A DNA stretch of 64,000 nucleotides from Lachnospiraceae bacterium Marseille-Q4251 (GCA_018223435.1 JAGTTO010000001.1:3410001-3474000), one strand, 5' to 3'; counted from the stretch's first letter, positions 27,384 through 36,737 are shown. Notes: generated from the letters alone by a model not told the origin. Numbers and translations: made by a program.

Positions 27384-27429
27384 ATATAGCAGTTTTCCGG
27401 CTTGCATGCAGGCGGGAAGACTGCTATAT
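27384..27429 (+). terminator. Hairpin after GH31 gene
   Basis: ATATAGCAGT pairs with ACTGCTATAT around an inner TTCC/GGAA stem. Only a short T stretch follows. It is probably the end signal of the GH31 transcript. Confidence 0.6.
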
Positions 27430-27556
27430 TTGGACAGGCTGTAAAACAAAACTTTGTAAAAATAAAAAACTCTGATATAATTCATAGCATCTATAAATAT
27501 CCAATAACCCAATCGGAAACACATATCTAATCCTTAGAGTCCTGAGAAAATATCCG

Positions 27557-28209
27557 ATGAATATACAAGTGAATAAGGAAGAAGATACGGACATTTTCTC
27601 AGTCAGATTTGTTTCATTGACAGAAAGAGATCTCTTTGCCACAGGGAAAAAGTATGCTACTATAAAAGAAAAGCGCTCCGTATCGCTATCCTGTCAGAAC
27701 GTAGTAGGCATCCTGAATTTTATTCATTTTCCGAAAGATTATTTTCTGTGATAAAGACACCGGGGAGGCCTATACGGATCTTATGGAGATTCATGTTCTG
27801 AAATTGGAAAAGCTGCCGAAGGAAGAGCAAGACGAAGCAGGAATTATCCGCTGGATGCGTTTCCTTGGAGCGAAGAGCAGGAGGGAATTTGAAAAAAATA
27901 CCTGAGAAAGATTCTTATATGGAAGAAGCCTATGAAATGCTGAAGCATATGAGTGTGGATGAAAAGAAGCGGCTGGAATACGAAGCGCGTGAAAAAGCAG
28001 TCCGGGACTATCATTCACAGATGCAAGGGATGAGAGAAGAGGACTTTGCTGAGGGCAAAGAGCAAGGCAAAAAGGCGGGAGAAATGAGAAAGGCGACAAA
28101 CATTATAACCAATATGCTGCGAAAAGGAAAAAGTCCGGAAGAAATTGCTGATCTGACCGGGGAGGAGCTGGAAGAAATCCTGGAAATTAAAAGACAGGAG
28201 CCCACATGA
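27557..28209 (+). pseudogene. Rpn / PD-(D/E)XK transposase-family remnant, frameshifted
   Basis: From about 27757 the DNA reads TGEAYTDLMEIHVLKLEKLP and IIRWMRFLGAKSRREFEK. It then shifts one base at a run of seven A (around 27890) and continues EKDSYMEEAYEMLKHMSVDE, with a tail that contains FAEGKEQGKKAGEMRKA. This is the C-terminal half of the recombination-promoting nuclease/transposase family common in Clostridia. Upstream pieces (27557-27750) read NIQVNKEEDTD and HPEFYSF in other frames and look like further decayed parts. The catalytic N-terminus is lost. Its stop overlaps the acetyltransferase start. Confidence 0.7.
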
Positions 28210-28907
28210 AAAAAACAGACACAAAAACCAATGTCCTTCTCACCGACGACCCCGCTCTTGTAAAAGCCGCCGCGGCCCAGAATCGCCCTGTGGTTTATTA
28301 CGAGCGCCCCGGGGCAGAGGCGGTTTATGAGGCGGATTATACAGTGCAGAGCTTGGATGAGCTGGACGAACTCTTTTTTCAGAGGGTCTATGAACGGCAT
28401 TATGGGCTTCCCTGGTGCATCGGGGAGACGGAGCAGTTGAAAATCAGGGAGAGTACCGAAGAAGATGTGGAAAAACTGCTGGCATTTTTTACGGATGAGG
28501 AAGCCAGGCGCTGGCTCTTTGAGGGAGAAGGAAAGCTTTTTTCTGAGGAGGAGCAGCGGGAAAAACTGAAGGCCTATGTTCGAAACCGGTATGGCTTTTA
28601 TGGCTATGGTTTTTACTCGGTTCTGTGGAAAGAAACGGGCGAGCTTGCAGCCTGGGCAGGCTTTCAGGAGCGGCAATATCAGGGAAAACAGGTGCTGGAG
28701 CTTGGCTATCTTACGGCACCTTCTTTCCGGCGTCAGGGGATCGCTTCGGAGGCGGTGGGACTTCTGTCGGAAGAGATGGAGGATCTCACCGGAGAAATAA
28801 AGGCTTTTATTTTCTGTCATCCGGAAAATCTTGCTTCCCGACGTACCGCGGAAAAACTCTGTCACCTTTATCCAGAACATTTCCAATTAGTACTGGAAGA
28901 ATTGTGA
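28206..28907 (+). CDS. GNAT-family N-acetyltransferase
   Basis: The 233-residue protein has an N-terminal 75-residue extension, then a GNAT domain beginning LKIRESTEEDVEKL. The acetyl-CoA loop is GYLTAPSFRRQGIASEAVG, followed by IFCHPENLASRRTAEKL. It transfers an acetyl group from acetyl-CoA to an amine on an unknown substrate. It overlaps the Rpn remnant by 4 bases, so it may be translated from that message. Confidence 0.85.
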   Translation: MKKTDTKTNVLLTDDPALVKAAAAQNRPVVYYERPGAEAVYEADYTVQSLDELDELFFQRVYERHYGLPWCIGETEQLKIRESTEEDVEKLLAFFTDEEARRWLFEGEGKLFSEEEQREKLKAYVRNRYGFYGYGFYSVLWKETGELAAWAGFQERQYQGKQVLELGYLTAPSFRRQGIASEAVGLLSEEMEDLTGEIKAFIFCHPENLASRRTAEKLCHLYPEHFQLVLEEL

Positions 28908-28914
28908 AAACTGC

Positions 28915-28944
28915 TTGAAAAAGGACGGGATCTTCGGTTATAAT
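28915..28944 (+). promoter_or_regulatory. Promoter of ParA pair
   Basis: TTGAAA (28915-28920) and TATAAT (28939-28944) with an 18-base spacer lie 45 bases before the ATPase start. Confidence 0.5.
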
Positions 28945-28988
28945 CAAAATCAGATTACTATATACAAAGCAGAAAGAAGTAGGTACAT

Positions 28989-29780
28989 ATGGACAAGACA
29001 ATGACCATCTGTTTTACCAATAACAAAGGCGGCAGCGGCAAATCCACCACCTGTTCCAATGTGGGAGCGGCCATGGCTATGGCGGGGAAAAAAGTGCTTC
29101 TGGTGGATGGGGATATGCAGCTGAACCTGTCCCTTTCCTTTTTTTCCGAGGATGAGGTGCTGAAAATGGCAGCCGGGGAAAAGAACCTCTACTATGCCAT
29201 TGGAAAACAGCAGGATCTCACGGATTTTATCGTGCCCACAGTCTATCCGAACCTGGATCTGATTCCCTCATCCACGCTGATGAGTTCCATCGAGTATGAA
29301 CTTTTCACGAAATGGCAGAGGGAATTTATCCTGCGGAAATGTCTTCAGAAGATCAAGGATTCCGGTGTTTACGACTATATTCTCATTGATGCTCCGCCCA
29401 CCCTCGGCGGCTGGGTCATGAATATTCTCTGCGCTTCGGACCGGGTCATCATTCCTGTGGAAGCCAGCCCCTGGGGCATGTTCGGATTGGCGAATATGTT
29501 TGACTTTCTCAATGATGTGAAACAGATTACCCCGGAGCTTTCAGTTATGGGCGTGGTTCTCACGAAAGTCGATACGAGAAAAAATTATTTCAAGCAGACT
29601 ATGGAAACTTTTAAAGAAATGCCGGATATTCATCTTTTTGATACCTTCATCCGGGTGGACAGCTCAATTGAGTGGTCCCAGGACAGCAGTGCTCCGGTGG
29701 TGGAGTTCAAAAAGAGCAGCAGAAGTGCCGGCGAATATATGGAATTAGCCAGGGAGGTAATGGAGTATGGCAGTAGGTAA
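28989..29780 (+). CDS. ParA-family ATPase
   Basis: The 263-residue protein carries the deviant Walker A NNKGGSGKST (signature Lys13, catalytic Lys18), LLVDGDMQ, and DYILIDAPPTLGG. ParA ATPases dimerise on ATP binding, bind DNA nonspecifically and position plasmids, chromosomes or protein complexes. No ParB or parS is visible. The only partner is the Lys/Ala-rich protein overlapping by 14 bases, which suggests a chromosomal positioning system rather than plasmid partition. It is distinct from the parA remnants in the mobile region. Confidence 0.9.
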   Translation: MDKTMTICFTNNKGGSGKSTTCSNVGAAMAMAGKKVLLVDGDMQLNLSLSFFSEDEVLKMAAGEKNLYYAIGKQQDLTDFIVPTVYPNLDLIPSSTLMSSIEYELFTKWQREFILRKCLQKIKDSGVYDYILIDAPPTLGGWVMNILCASDRVIIPVEASPWGMFGLANMFDFLNDVKQITPELSVMGVVLTKVDTRKNYFKQTMETFKEMPDIHLFDTFIRVDSSIEWSQDSSAPVVEFKKSSRSAGEYMELAREVMEYGSR

Positions 29781-30078
29781 AGCAAGTTTAAAACGGGCGG
29801 CAAAAGCAGCCGAGACAGAGCCGAAGAAAGAAGAAACTAAAGTTGCAGCAGAAGAGAAGGCCGAGGAGGCAAAGCCCAAAACCACGAGAAAGAGAAAGCC
29901 GGCGGCAGCGAAAACAACAGCTTCCAAAGCAGCCACAGCAAAAACAGCTGCTTCCGAACCAGCAGAGCCGGTGAAAGCAGCAGAAACGAAGCCCGAAGAA
30001 CCGGAAAAAGCAGCAGAATCCGCGAAAAACGACCGTCACATCCCCTTTACAAAAGAGCTTCCGGTTTATCTTCTGTAA
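29767..30078 (+). CDS. Lys/Ala/Glu-rich low-complexity partner of ParA
   Basis: The 103-residue protein starts 14 bases inside the end of the parA gene with an AGGGAGG ribosome site. It is built of Lys, Ala, Glu and Pro, with histone-H1-like stretches such as TTRKRKPAAAKTTASKAA. It ends in a conserved-looking hydrophobic motif, IPFTKELPVYLL. It is probably disordered, with a basic middle that could bind DNA and a C-terminal docking motif. The overlap makes it a likely ParA cargo adaptor, by analogy with McdB-like partners. This is inference only. Confidence 0.7.
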   Translation: MAVGKASLKRAAKAAETEPKKEETKVAAEEKAEEAKPKTTRKRKPAAAKTTASKAATAKTAASEPAEPVKAAETKPEEPEKAAESAKNDRHIPFTKELPVYLL

Positions 30079-30147
30079 TAGTATGTGCGATTTTTTCTCA
30101 ATTAAGAGAAATATGCCGTTGTTTCACGTTGTTTTATGTGAAATTCC

Positions 30148-30176
30148 TTGCGATTCAAAACAAACTATGGTATAAT
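30148..30176 (+). promoter_or_regulatory. Promoter of alcohol dehydrogenase gene
   Basis: TTGCGA (30148-30153) and TATAAT (30171-30176) have exactly 17 bases between them. Confidence 0.6.
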
Positions 30177-30281
30177 TTATGTTAATTATGTAACGAACAC
30201 TTTCTTCCAATGCAGAAGAAGAAGAAGGATGGGGGAACAAGATACAAAGGCCACCGTAAGGATGGCAGAAGGGGTAAAGGT

Positions 30282-31427
30282 ATGCATAGTTTTGACATTA
30301 AAACCAAGATTTACTACGGCGACGGTGCGCTGGACCGCCTGACTCAGATACCGTACAAAAAAGTCATGATCATCACAGATCCGTTCGTGGTGCAGAGCGG
30401 TATGGTTATGATGATCACCAGCCGCTTGGATGAGGCAAAGATTGAATTTGAAGTATTTAAGGATGTCGTTCCGGACCCACCCATTGATAAAGTGGTAGCC
30501 GGAGTGAAAGCAGTCATGGATTATAAGCCTGAGGCTATCGTGGCAGTGGGCGGCGGTTCCGCCATCGACTCAGCCAAAGCCATCCGTGAGTTTGCTTCCC
30601 GCGTAGGAGGTCTTGATAATATCGCTCTTATCGCTGTTCCGACCACCAGCGGAACCGGTTCTGAGGTAACTTCTTTCTCCGTTATCTCCGATCCGCAGGA
30701 GCAGAGAAAATATCCACTGGTTTCTGAAAGTCTCCTTCCTACAGAGGCAATCCTGGATGCAGAGCTCACCCGTTCTGTTCCGCCTGCAATCACCGCTGAT
30801 ACGGGAATGGACGTTTTCACCCATGCGATGGAAGCTTATGTCAGCACGCAGAGCACAGAGTTCTCCGCAGCACTTTCCGAGAAAGCCATTGAGATCTGCG
30901 GAACCTTCCTTCTTCGTGCTTACCTGGATGGAAACGATACCCATGCGAGAAAGAAGATGCACATTGCATCCTGTCTGGCAGGCCTTTCCTTCAACGCTGC
31001 TTCTCTTGGAATTAACCACAGCCTGGCTCACCAGCTGGGAGCTCATTTCCACATTGCTCATGGAAGAGCCAACGCCATGCTGCTTCCGCACATCATCGAG
31101 TACAACAGCATGATCACGAAGAACAGCCGTAGCCAGAAGACCTATCCCCGCCAGGTAGAGAAGTACTGCACGATCGCAAGACTTCTTGGCGTACAGAACT
31201 TCAACACTGTGACCACGATCCGTGCCCTGGTAGCCTGGGTACAGTTCATGCTCCGCGAGATGGATATCCCCTTAAGCATTTCCCAGACCGGAAAATGCAC
31301 AAGAGCCGAGTACTTCAAAGCCATCCCGGATATGGCGGAGGCAGCCCTTCAGGACGCCTGCACCCCGACCAATCCGAGACAGCCATCCAAAGACGATATC
31401 ATGGAAATCTACGAAAGACTCTGGTAA
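30282..31427 (+). CDS. Iron-containing alcohol dehydrogenase
   Basis: Start ATG 30282 fits both the family N-terminus and an AGGGGTAAAGG ribosome site, giving 381 residues. The NAD-binding part contains VAVGGGSAIDSAKAI and PTTSGTGSEVTSFSVI. The metal-binding region has DTGMDVFTHAMEAYVS, SLGINHSLAHQLGAHFHIAHGRANAM with the His residues for iron. Such type III dehydrogenases convert short aldehydes and alcohols with NAD(P)H, here probably in fermentation. It is monocistronic with its own promoter and terminator. Confidence 0.93.
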   Translation: MHSFDIKTKIYYGDGALDRLTQIPYKKVMIITDPFVVQSGMVMMITSRLDEAKIEFEVFKDVVPDPPIDKVVAGVKAVMDYKPEAIVAVGGGSAIDSAKAIREFASRVGGLDNIALIAVPTTSGTGSEVTSFSVISDPQEQRKYPLVSESLLPTEAILDAELTRSVPPAITADTGMDVFTHAMEAYVSTQSTEFSAALSEKAIEICGTFLLRAYLDGNDTHARKKMHIASCLAGLSFNAASLGINHSLAHQLGAHFHIAHGRANAMLLPHIIEYNSMITKNSRSQKTYPRQVEKYCTIARLLGVQNFNTVTTIRALVAWVQFMLREMDIPLSISQTGKCTRAEYFKAIPDMAEAALQDACTPTNPRQPSKDDIMEIYERLW

Positions 31428-31436
31428 GAAAATCAG

Positions 31437-31477
31437 ACCTGACTGCACAGCTCCCACTGTTCAGTCAGGTTTTTTTG
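31437..31477 (+). terminator. Intrinsic terminator
   Basis: ACCTGACTG pairs with CAGTCAGGT and is followed by seven T, just after the dehydrogenase stop. Confidence 0.9.
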
Positions 31478-31766
31478 TATCAGAAAGTTCCAACATCCAA
31501 TAGAACTCTCTGTTATGCCGAAAGTCCTTCGGACAGTCTCTTTTTTTCAATCAGTCACTACCAGTGCCGAATCCCAAACTCTGTCAGGCTCCATGTGGAG
31601 TCAGGGCAAACCTTACTAAATCTTTTGATTTTCCAATCCACATAATAGTCACAAAGCATTTTTTCTACAAAAAAAGTAAAAATTCCCACCAGTATAAAAA
31701 TTGCACAAAAAGCATATAATAAAGTTAGATAAAATGAATGAAAAATAAAAAACTTAAAAAAAACAC

Positions 31767-31795
31767 TTGTCAAATTACCTAATCGGTGCTAGTAT
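31767..31795 (+). promoter_or_regulatory. Promoter of maltodextrin operon
   Basis: TTGTCA (31767-31772), 17-base spacer, and TAGTAT (31790-31795) preceded by TGC (extended -10). The start point would lie near 31802, immediately before the operator repeats. The stretch 31480-31766 upstream is AT-rich and holds no gene I can support. Confidence 0.65.
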
Positions 31796-31807
31796 AAAGC
31801 CATCAAC

Positions 31808-31856
31808 CGGAAACGTTACCGGAAACGTTACTGACAACGTTACCAGAAAGTTTCCA
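31808..31856 (+). promoter_or_regulatory. Four tandem LacI-type operator units, 12-bp period
   Basis: Cores AACGTT at 31812, 31824 and 31836 and the variant AAGTTT at 31848 are each exactly 12 bases apart, embedded in GGAAACGTTACC-like units. The central CG palindrome is typical of LacI/CcpA-family sites. They lie just downstream of the predicted transcription start. A LacI-type regulator is encoded at the end of the same gene cluster (36873-37904), so it is the natural candidate to bind here. Confidence 0.75.
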
Positions 31857-31903
31857 GTCGGCACAAACCATTCATTTATTATGAAAGAAAGAGGGATTTC
31901 AAA

Positions 31904-33373
31904 ATGAAAAATTTAAAGAAAATCACAGCACTTGGACTTTCAGCAGCCATGGTAATGAGCATGGTTCCGGCAACACTGGCATCTGCAGATGAGGAAACCG
32001 GAAAGGTTTACTATCTGAACTTCAAACCCGAGCAGGCTACACAGTGGGAAGATCTGGCAGCAAAATACACCGATGAGACCGGCGTACAGGTAGACGTAGT
32101 TACCGCAGCTTCCGGAACTTATGAATCCACTCTGAAATCTGAAATGGCAAAGGCAGAGGCACCGACCCTGTTCCAGGTAAACGGTCCTGTTGGTCTTGCT
32201 ACCTGGAAAGATTACTGCTATGACCTGAAAGACAGTGAGGTTTACAAACATCTGAAGAGCGATGATTTCGCACTGAAGAATGATGACGGTTCTGTACAGG
32301 GTATCGCTTATGTAATCGAGACCTACGGCCTGATCTACAACAAGAAGCTTCTGAATGATTACATGGCAACGGACGGAGCAGTGATCTCTTCTGTTGATGA
32401 ACTCAACAATTTTGAGACTCTGAAAGCAGTAGCAGATGATATCCAGGCAAAGAAAGATGATCTGGGAATCGAGGGAGCTTTCGCTTCTACCGGTTTTGAT
32501 TCTTCTTCCGACTGGAGATTCAAGACACATCTGGCAAACCTGCCGATCTACTATGAGTACAAGGCAGATGGCATCAATTCTACCGATGCGATCAAAGGAA
32601 CCTATCTTGACAACTACAAACAGATCTTTGATCTGTACATTACAGATTCCACCTGTGAGCCGACCGTACTTTCCAGCAAGACCGGTGAGGATGCAGCTTC
32701 CGAGTTCGCACTTGGCGAGGCAGTCTTCTACCAGAATGGTACCTGGGCATACAATGATATCAAAGATAACGAAGTAGCAGATGAAGATCTGGGTATGCTT
32801 CCAATCTACATTGGTGTAGAAGGAGAAGAGAATCAGGGTCTGTGTACCGGAAGTGAGAACTACTGGTGCGTAAACAACAAGGCATCTGAGGCTGACATTC
32901 AGGCAACTCTGGACTTCATGAACTGGGTAATCAGCAGCGATGAGGGAAGAACCTCTCTCTCCCAGGATATGGGCTTTGTAACTCCGTTTGATACCTTCAC
33001 AGAAGAGTATCAGGCACAGAATCCGCTTGTAACCGCAGCAAACGAGTACATCGATGCAGGTAAAGAGTCTGTTGCATGGTGCTTCACCACAATGCCGTCT
33101 GAGAACTGGAAAAACGGCGTAGGCAGCGCACTTCTTGAGTATGCACAGGGAACTGGCGACTGGGATGCAGTGAAGACCGCATTTGTTGACGGCTGGGCAA
33201 CCGAGTATGCAGAGCAGAATGAGGGAGCAGCAGAGGATGCTACCGAGGCAGCTTCTGAGGCAGCTTCTGAGGCAGATACCGAGGCAGCTTCTGAGGCAGA
33301 TACCGAAGCAGCTTCTGAGGCAGATACCGAAGCAGCTGAAACTGAGACCGAGACAGCAACTGAGGCCGCATAA
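31904..33373 (+). CDS. Maltodextrin-type ABC transporter substrate-binding protein
   Basis: The 489-residue protein has a signal peptide with a cleavage region TLASADEE (about residue 27) and no lipobox cysteine. The body is an SBP_bac_1 fold starting VYYLNFKPEQATQWEDLAAKY. The C-terminus ends in an acidic low-complexity tail with repeats of EAASEADT. Family 1 proteins bind malto-oligosaccharides and related sugars. The neighbours (two permeases, 4-alpha-glucanotransferase, LacI regulator) support maltodextrin. How the protein is retained at the cell surface without a lipid anchor is unclear. Confidence 0.9.
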   Translation: MKNLKKITALGLSAAMVMSMVPATLASADEETGKVYYLNFKPEQATQWEDLAAKYTDETGVQVDVVTAASGTYESTLKSEMAKAEAPTLFQVNGPVGLATWKDYCYDLKDSEVYKHLKSDDFALKNDDGSVQGIAYVIETYGLIYNKKLLNDYMATDGAVISSVDELNNFETLKAVADDIQAKKDDLGIEGAFASTGFDSSSDWRFKTHLANLPIYYEYKADGINSTDAIKGTYLDNYKQIFDLYITDSTCEPTVLSSKTGEDAASEFALGEAVFYQNGTWAYNDIKDNEVADEDLGMLPIYIGVEGEENQGLCTGSENYWCVNNKASEADIQATLDFMNWVISSDEGRTSLSQDMGFVTPFDTFTEEYQAQNPLVTAANEYIDAGKESVAWCFTTMPSENWKNGVGSALLEYAQGTGDWDAVKTAFVDGWATEYAEQNEGAAEDATEAASEAASEADTEAASEADTEAASEADTEAAETETETATEAA

Positions 33374-33485
33374 GCAGCAATGAAAAAAGGGGCGGGCGAG
33401 AGATCGCCTGCCTTTCTTTTGCTAGATAGGAAACTTCCCCGGGTTTCCTATCCGGCAAAAACCTTAAGACTGGAAAGGTGAGATT

Positions 33486-34328
33486 ATGGAAAAAGCAATC
33501 AAGAGATATTTTCCGATCTTCGTGCTTCCTACGATGATCGCATTTACACTGGGATTTATCATTCCATTTGCAGAAGGTGTATACCTGTCCTTCTGTAAGT
33601 TTACAACGGTTAACGATGCAAAATTTATTGGACTTTCCAACTATGCCAAAGTATTCAAAGACAGCACCTTTGTACACGCATTCTGGTATACGGCAGCCTT
33701 TACGGTAGTCAGTGTGATCCTGATCAATGTACTGGCGTTTGCAGTTGCACTGCTTCTGACCAAAGGCATCAAGGGAACCAATGTTTTCCGTACCGTATTT
33801 TTCATGCCGAACCTGATCGGCGGTATCGTGCTTGGTTACATCTGGCAGCTGCTCTTAAACGGCATCCTGATGAAATTCAGCCGTACGCTGACGTATTCTT
33901 CCACCTTTGGTTTCTGGGGACTGGTCATTCTGATGTGCTGGCAGCAGATCGGTTATATGATGATCATCTACATTGCCGGTATCCAGAATATCCCGGGAGA
34001 ACTGATCGAGGCAGCCGAGATCGATGGAGCCACCAAAAGACAGGTTCTGAAGAGTGTTACCATTCCCATGGTAATGCCGTCTATCACCGTCTGCACCTTC
34101 CTGACACTGACCAACTCTTTCAAGCTCTTTGACCAGAACCTGGCGCTGACCAATGGTGAGCCGTCCAAGATGTCTGAGATGCTTGCACTGAATATTTTCA
34201 ATACCTTCTACGGCAGAGCCGGTTATGAAGGCGTCGGCCAGGCGAAAGCAGTGATCTTCTTTATCCTGGTTGCAGCGATTGCCCTGACACAGAACTATCT
34301 GACCAGAAGAAAGGAGGTTCAGCAGTAA
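33486..34328 (+). CDS. Sugar ABC transporter permease, MalF/MsmF type
   Basis: The 280-residue protein has about six membrane segments, the first at 10-30, and the EAA loop pattern IPGELIEAAEIDGATKRQVL near residue 165-185. Family 1 sugar permeases of this size pair with a second permease. The stop overlaps the next ATG (TAATG). A GAAAGGTGAG ribosome site is present. No ATPase gene is in the operon, so a shared MsmK-type ATPase elsewhere is expected, as in many Firmicutes. Confidence 0.92.
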   Translation: MEKAIKRYFPIFVLPTMIAFTLGFIIPFAEGVYLSFCKFTTVNDAKFIGLSNYAKVFKDSTFVHAFWYTAAFTVVSVILINVLAFAVALLLTKGIKGTNVFRTVFFMPNLIGGIVLGYIWQLLLNGILMKFSRTLTYSSTFGFWGLVILMCWQQIGYMMIIYIAGIQNIPGELIEAAEIDGATKRQVLKSVTIPMVMPSITVCTFLTLTNSFKLFDQNLALTNGEPSKMSEMLALNIFNTFYGRAGYEGVGQAKAVIFFILVAAIALTQNYLTRRKEVQQ

Positions 34329-35167
34329 TGGAAAAGAGAAAAACGAAACACGGTGCACTGCTGACAACGATTTTCAGCATCATTTCCGTAGTCTATATGT
34401 TCCCCATCCTGCTGGTTCTGATGAACTCCTTTAAGAAGAAGGCATACATCAGCCGCAAACCTTTTGCCGTCCCCACCGGAAAAATGTATGTGGGACTGGA
34501 CAACTATTTCCGTGGCGTCAAGCAGGCAAACTTTTTTGAAGGTGCCAAATGGAGCCTGGTCATCACCGTTGGTTCCGTATTCCTGATCCTTCTGTGTACC
34601 TCCATGTGCGCCTGGTATATTGTTCGTGTGAAAAACTTTGTTACCAGCGCAATTTATTATCTGTGTCTGTTTGCCATGATCGTACCGTTCCAGATGGAGA
34701 TGTTTACCCTGTCAAAGCTGGCAAACACTCTGAAGCTGAACACTCCCTGGGGACTCTGGATCATTTATCTTGGCTTTGGCGCCGGTCTTGCGGTCTTCAT
34801 GTTTACCGGCTTTGTCAAATCCATTCCGCTGGAGATCGAGGAAGCGGCTATGATCGATGGCTGCAACCCGCTGCAGACCTTCTTTGGCGTGGTACTTCCG
34901 ATCATGAAACCGACCTGCGTGACCGTAGCGATCCTTCAGACCATGTGGATCTGGAATGACTATCTGCTTCCTTATCTGGTACTGGATCTGAAAAAATATA
35001 CCACCATTCCGATTGCTGTCCAGTATCTGAAAGGCGGTTACGGTTCTGTTGATATGGGAGCTATGATGGGTGTACTGGTTCTGGCGATCATCCCTATTAT
35101 TGTGTTCTATCTTTTCTGCCAGAAATATATTATTGAAGGCGTTGTGGCAGGAGCTGTAAAGGGCTGA
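34328..35167 (+). CDS. Sugar ABC transporter permease, MalG/MsmG type
   Basis: The 279-residue protein has six predicted membrane segments and the EAA loop IPLEIEEAAMIDGCNPLQTF near residue 165-185. It begins at the last base of the previous stop codon, so synthesis is coupled. Together with the MalF-like protein it forms the import channel for malto-oligosaccharides. Confidence 0.92.
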   Translation: MEKRKTKHGALLTTIFSIISVVYMFPILLVLMNSFKKKAYISRKPFAVPTGKMYVGLDNYFRGVKQANFFEGAKWSLVITVGSVFLILLCTSMCAWYIVRVKNFVTSAIYYLCLFAMIVPFQMEMFTLSKLANTLKLNTPWGLWIIYLGFGAGLAVFMFTGFVKSIPLEIEEAAMIDGCNPLQTFFGVVLPIMKPTCVTVAILQTMWIWNDYLLPYLVLDLKKYTTIPIAVQYLKGGYGSVDMGAMMGVLVLAIIPIIVFYLFCQKYIIEGVVAGAVKG

Positions 35168-35252
35168 TTTTTTGCAGAACGGATTTTTTCCTTGCAAAGG
35201 ATAAAGGATTTGATTATACTTAAAATTTGGAAAAAGAGTTGGAGGATAAATT

Positions 35253-36737
35253 ATGAGAGCATGTGGAATGTTGCTTCCTGTTTCGAGCCTTCCGTCTCCC
35301 TATGGTATCGGAGCATTTTCAGAGAGCGCATATCGTTTTGTAGACACATTAAAGGAAGCCGGACAGAAATACTGGCAGATCCTGCCGTTGGGACCCACCA
35401 GTTACGGGGATTCTCCGTATCAGTCATTTTCCACCTTTGCTGGAAATCCTTATTTTATCGATCTGGATCAGCTGATCAAAGAAGGGCTGCTTCTGCAGGA
35501 AGAGTGTGATGCCTGTGATTTCGGCAGTGATCCCAGATATATCGATTACGGAAAACTGTACGGATCCCGTTTTACCCTGCTGAAAAAAGCTTATACCCGC
35601 AGTCTGGAAAAGCCGGAAGAAGCTTTTGAAACATTCAAAAAAGAAAACAGCGAGTGGGTCGGAGAATATGCTCTTTATATGGCTGTAAAAAACCACTTCA
35701 ACAGTGTGAGCTGGAATCAGTGGGATGAAGATATCCGGAACCGGGAAGAGAAGGCCATGGAGCATTACCGGGAGCTGTGCCGTGAGGAGATCGACTTCTA
35801 TACCTGGCTGCAGTATGAGTTTTATACCCAGTGGGGAGCACTGAAGGATTACGCCAACCAAAATGGAATTCAGATCATCGGTGACATTCCGATCTATGTG
35901 GCTTTTGACAGTGCGGACACCTGGGCTGCACCGGAGATGTTCCAGTTTGATGAGAAGAACGAACCGAAGGCTGTGGCAGGCTGCCCGCCTGATGGTTTTT
36001 CCGCTACAGGTCAGCTGTGGGGCAATCCTCTTTATGATTGGGAATATCATAAAAAGACAGGTTATCAGTGGTGGATCCGCCGGATCGAGTACTGCTTTAA
36101 ACTCTATGATATCGTACGTATCGATCATTTCCGTGGTTTTGACGAGTATTATTCCATTCCTTACGGGGATGAGACTGCAGAATTCGGGCACTGGGAAAAG
36201 GGACCGGGTATCGATCTTTTCAATGCATTGAAAGAAGCACTGGGAGAGGTTCCCGTTATTGCGGAGGATTTGGGATTTCTGACACCAACGGTTCTTCAGC
36301 TGGTAAAAGATACCGGTTATCCGGGGATGAAGGTGCTGGAGTTTGCTTTTGATTCCAGAGAAGAGAGCGATTACCTGCCGCATACTTATCCGAGAAACTG
36401 TGTGGTTTATACAGGAACGCATGACAATGAAACCGTCAGCGGCTGGTACAAAGAGCTGAATGATCAGGACCGGAAATTTGCGGATGATTATCTGAATCTT
36501 TATGGAAGAAAAGAAGAAGAGATCCCCATGGAGTTTGTCCGTGCGGCTCTGTCCAGTGTAGCTGATACGGCGATCATTCCGGTACAGGACTATCTTGGAC
36601 TGGGGAAAGAAGCACGGATCAACACTCCGTCCACGCTGGGAAATAACTGGAAATGGAGAATGCTGGAGGGAGAGATCACTCCGGAACTGACAGCCAGGAT
36701 CCGCCGGATGACCAAGCTTTACGGTCGTCTTGCATAA
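35253..36737 (+). CDS. malQ: 4-alpha-glucanotransferase (amylomaltase)
   Basis: The 494-residue protein matches GH77: it starts with RACGMLLPVSSLPSPYGIG, then QILPLGPTSYGDSPYQSFS, IGDIPIYVAFDSADTW, DIVRIDHFRGFDEYYSIP (nucleophile Asp), VIAEDLGFLTP and TGTHDNETVSGWY. It transfers glucan segments between maltodextrins, allowing their use as glucose. There is a GGAGGA ribosome site. It lies behind the transporter genes as part of the same system. Confidence 0.95.
   Translation: MRACGMLLPVSSLPSPYGIGAFSESAYRFVDTLKEAGQKYWQILPLGPTSYGDSPYQSFSTFAGNPYFIDLDQLIKEGLLLQEECDACDFGSDPRYIDYGKLYGSRFTLLKKAYTRSLEKPEEAFETFKKENSEWVGEYALYMAVKNHFNSVSWNQWDEDIRNREEKAMEHYRELCREEIDFYTWLQYEFYTQWGALKDYANQNGIQIIGDIPIYVAFDSADTWAAPEMFQFDEKNEPKAVAGCPPDGFSATGQLWGNPLYDWEYHKKTGYQWWIRRIEYCFKLYDIVRIDHFRGFDEYYSIPYGDETAEFGHWEKGPGIDLFNALKEALGEVPVIAEDLGFLTPTVLQLVKDTGYPGMKVLEFAFDSREESDYLPHTYPRNCVVYTGTHDNETVSGWYKELNDQDRKFADDYLNLYGRKEEEIPMEFVRAALSSVADTAIIPVQDYLGLGKEARINTPSTLGNNWKWRMLEGEITPELTARIRRMTKLYGRLA

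Noticed and set aside
33240..33340. Tandem repeats as a non-coding satellite
   Set aside because: The period is a multiple of three and stays in frame within the binding-protein tail, so it is coding.
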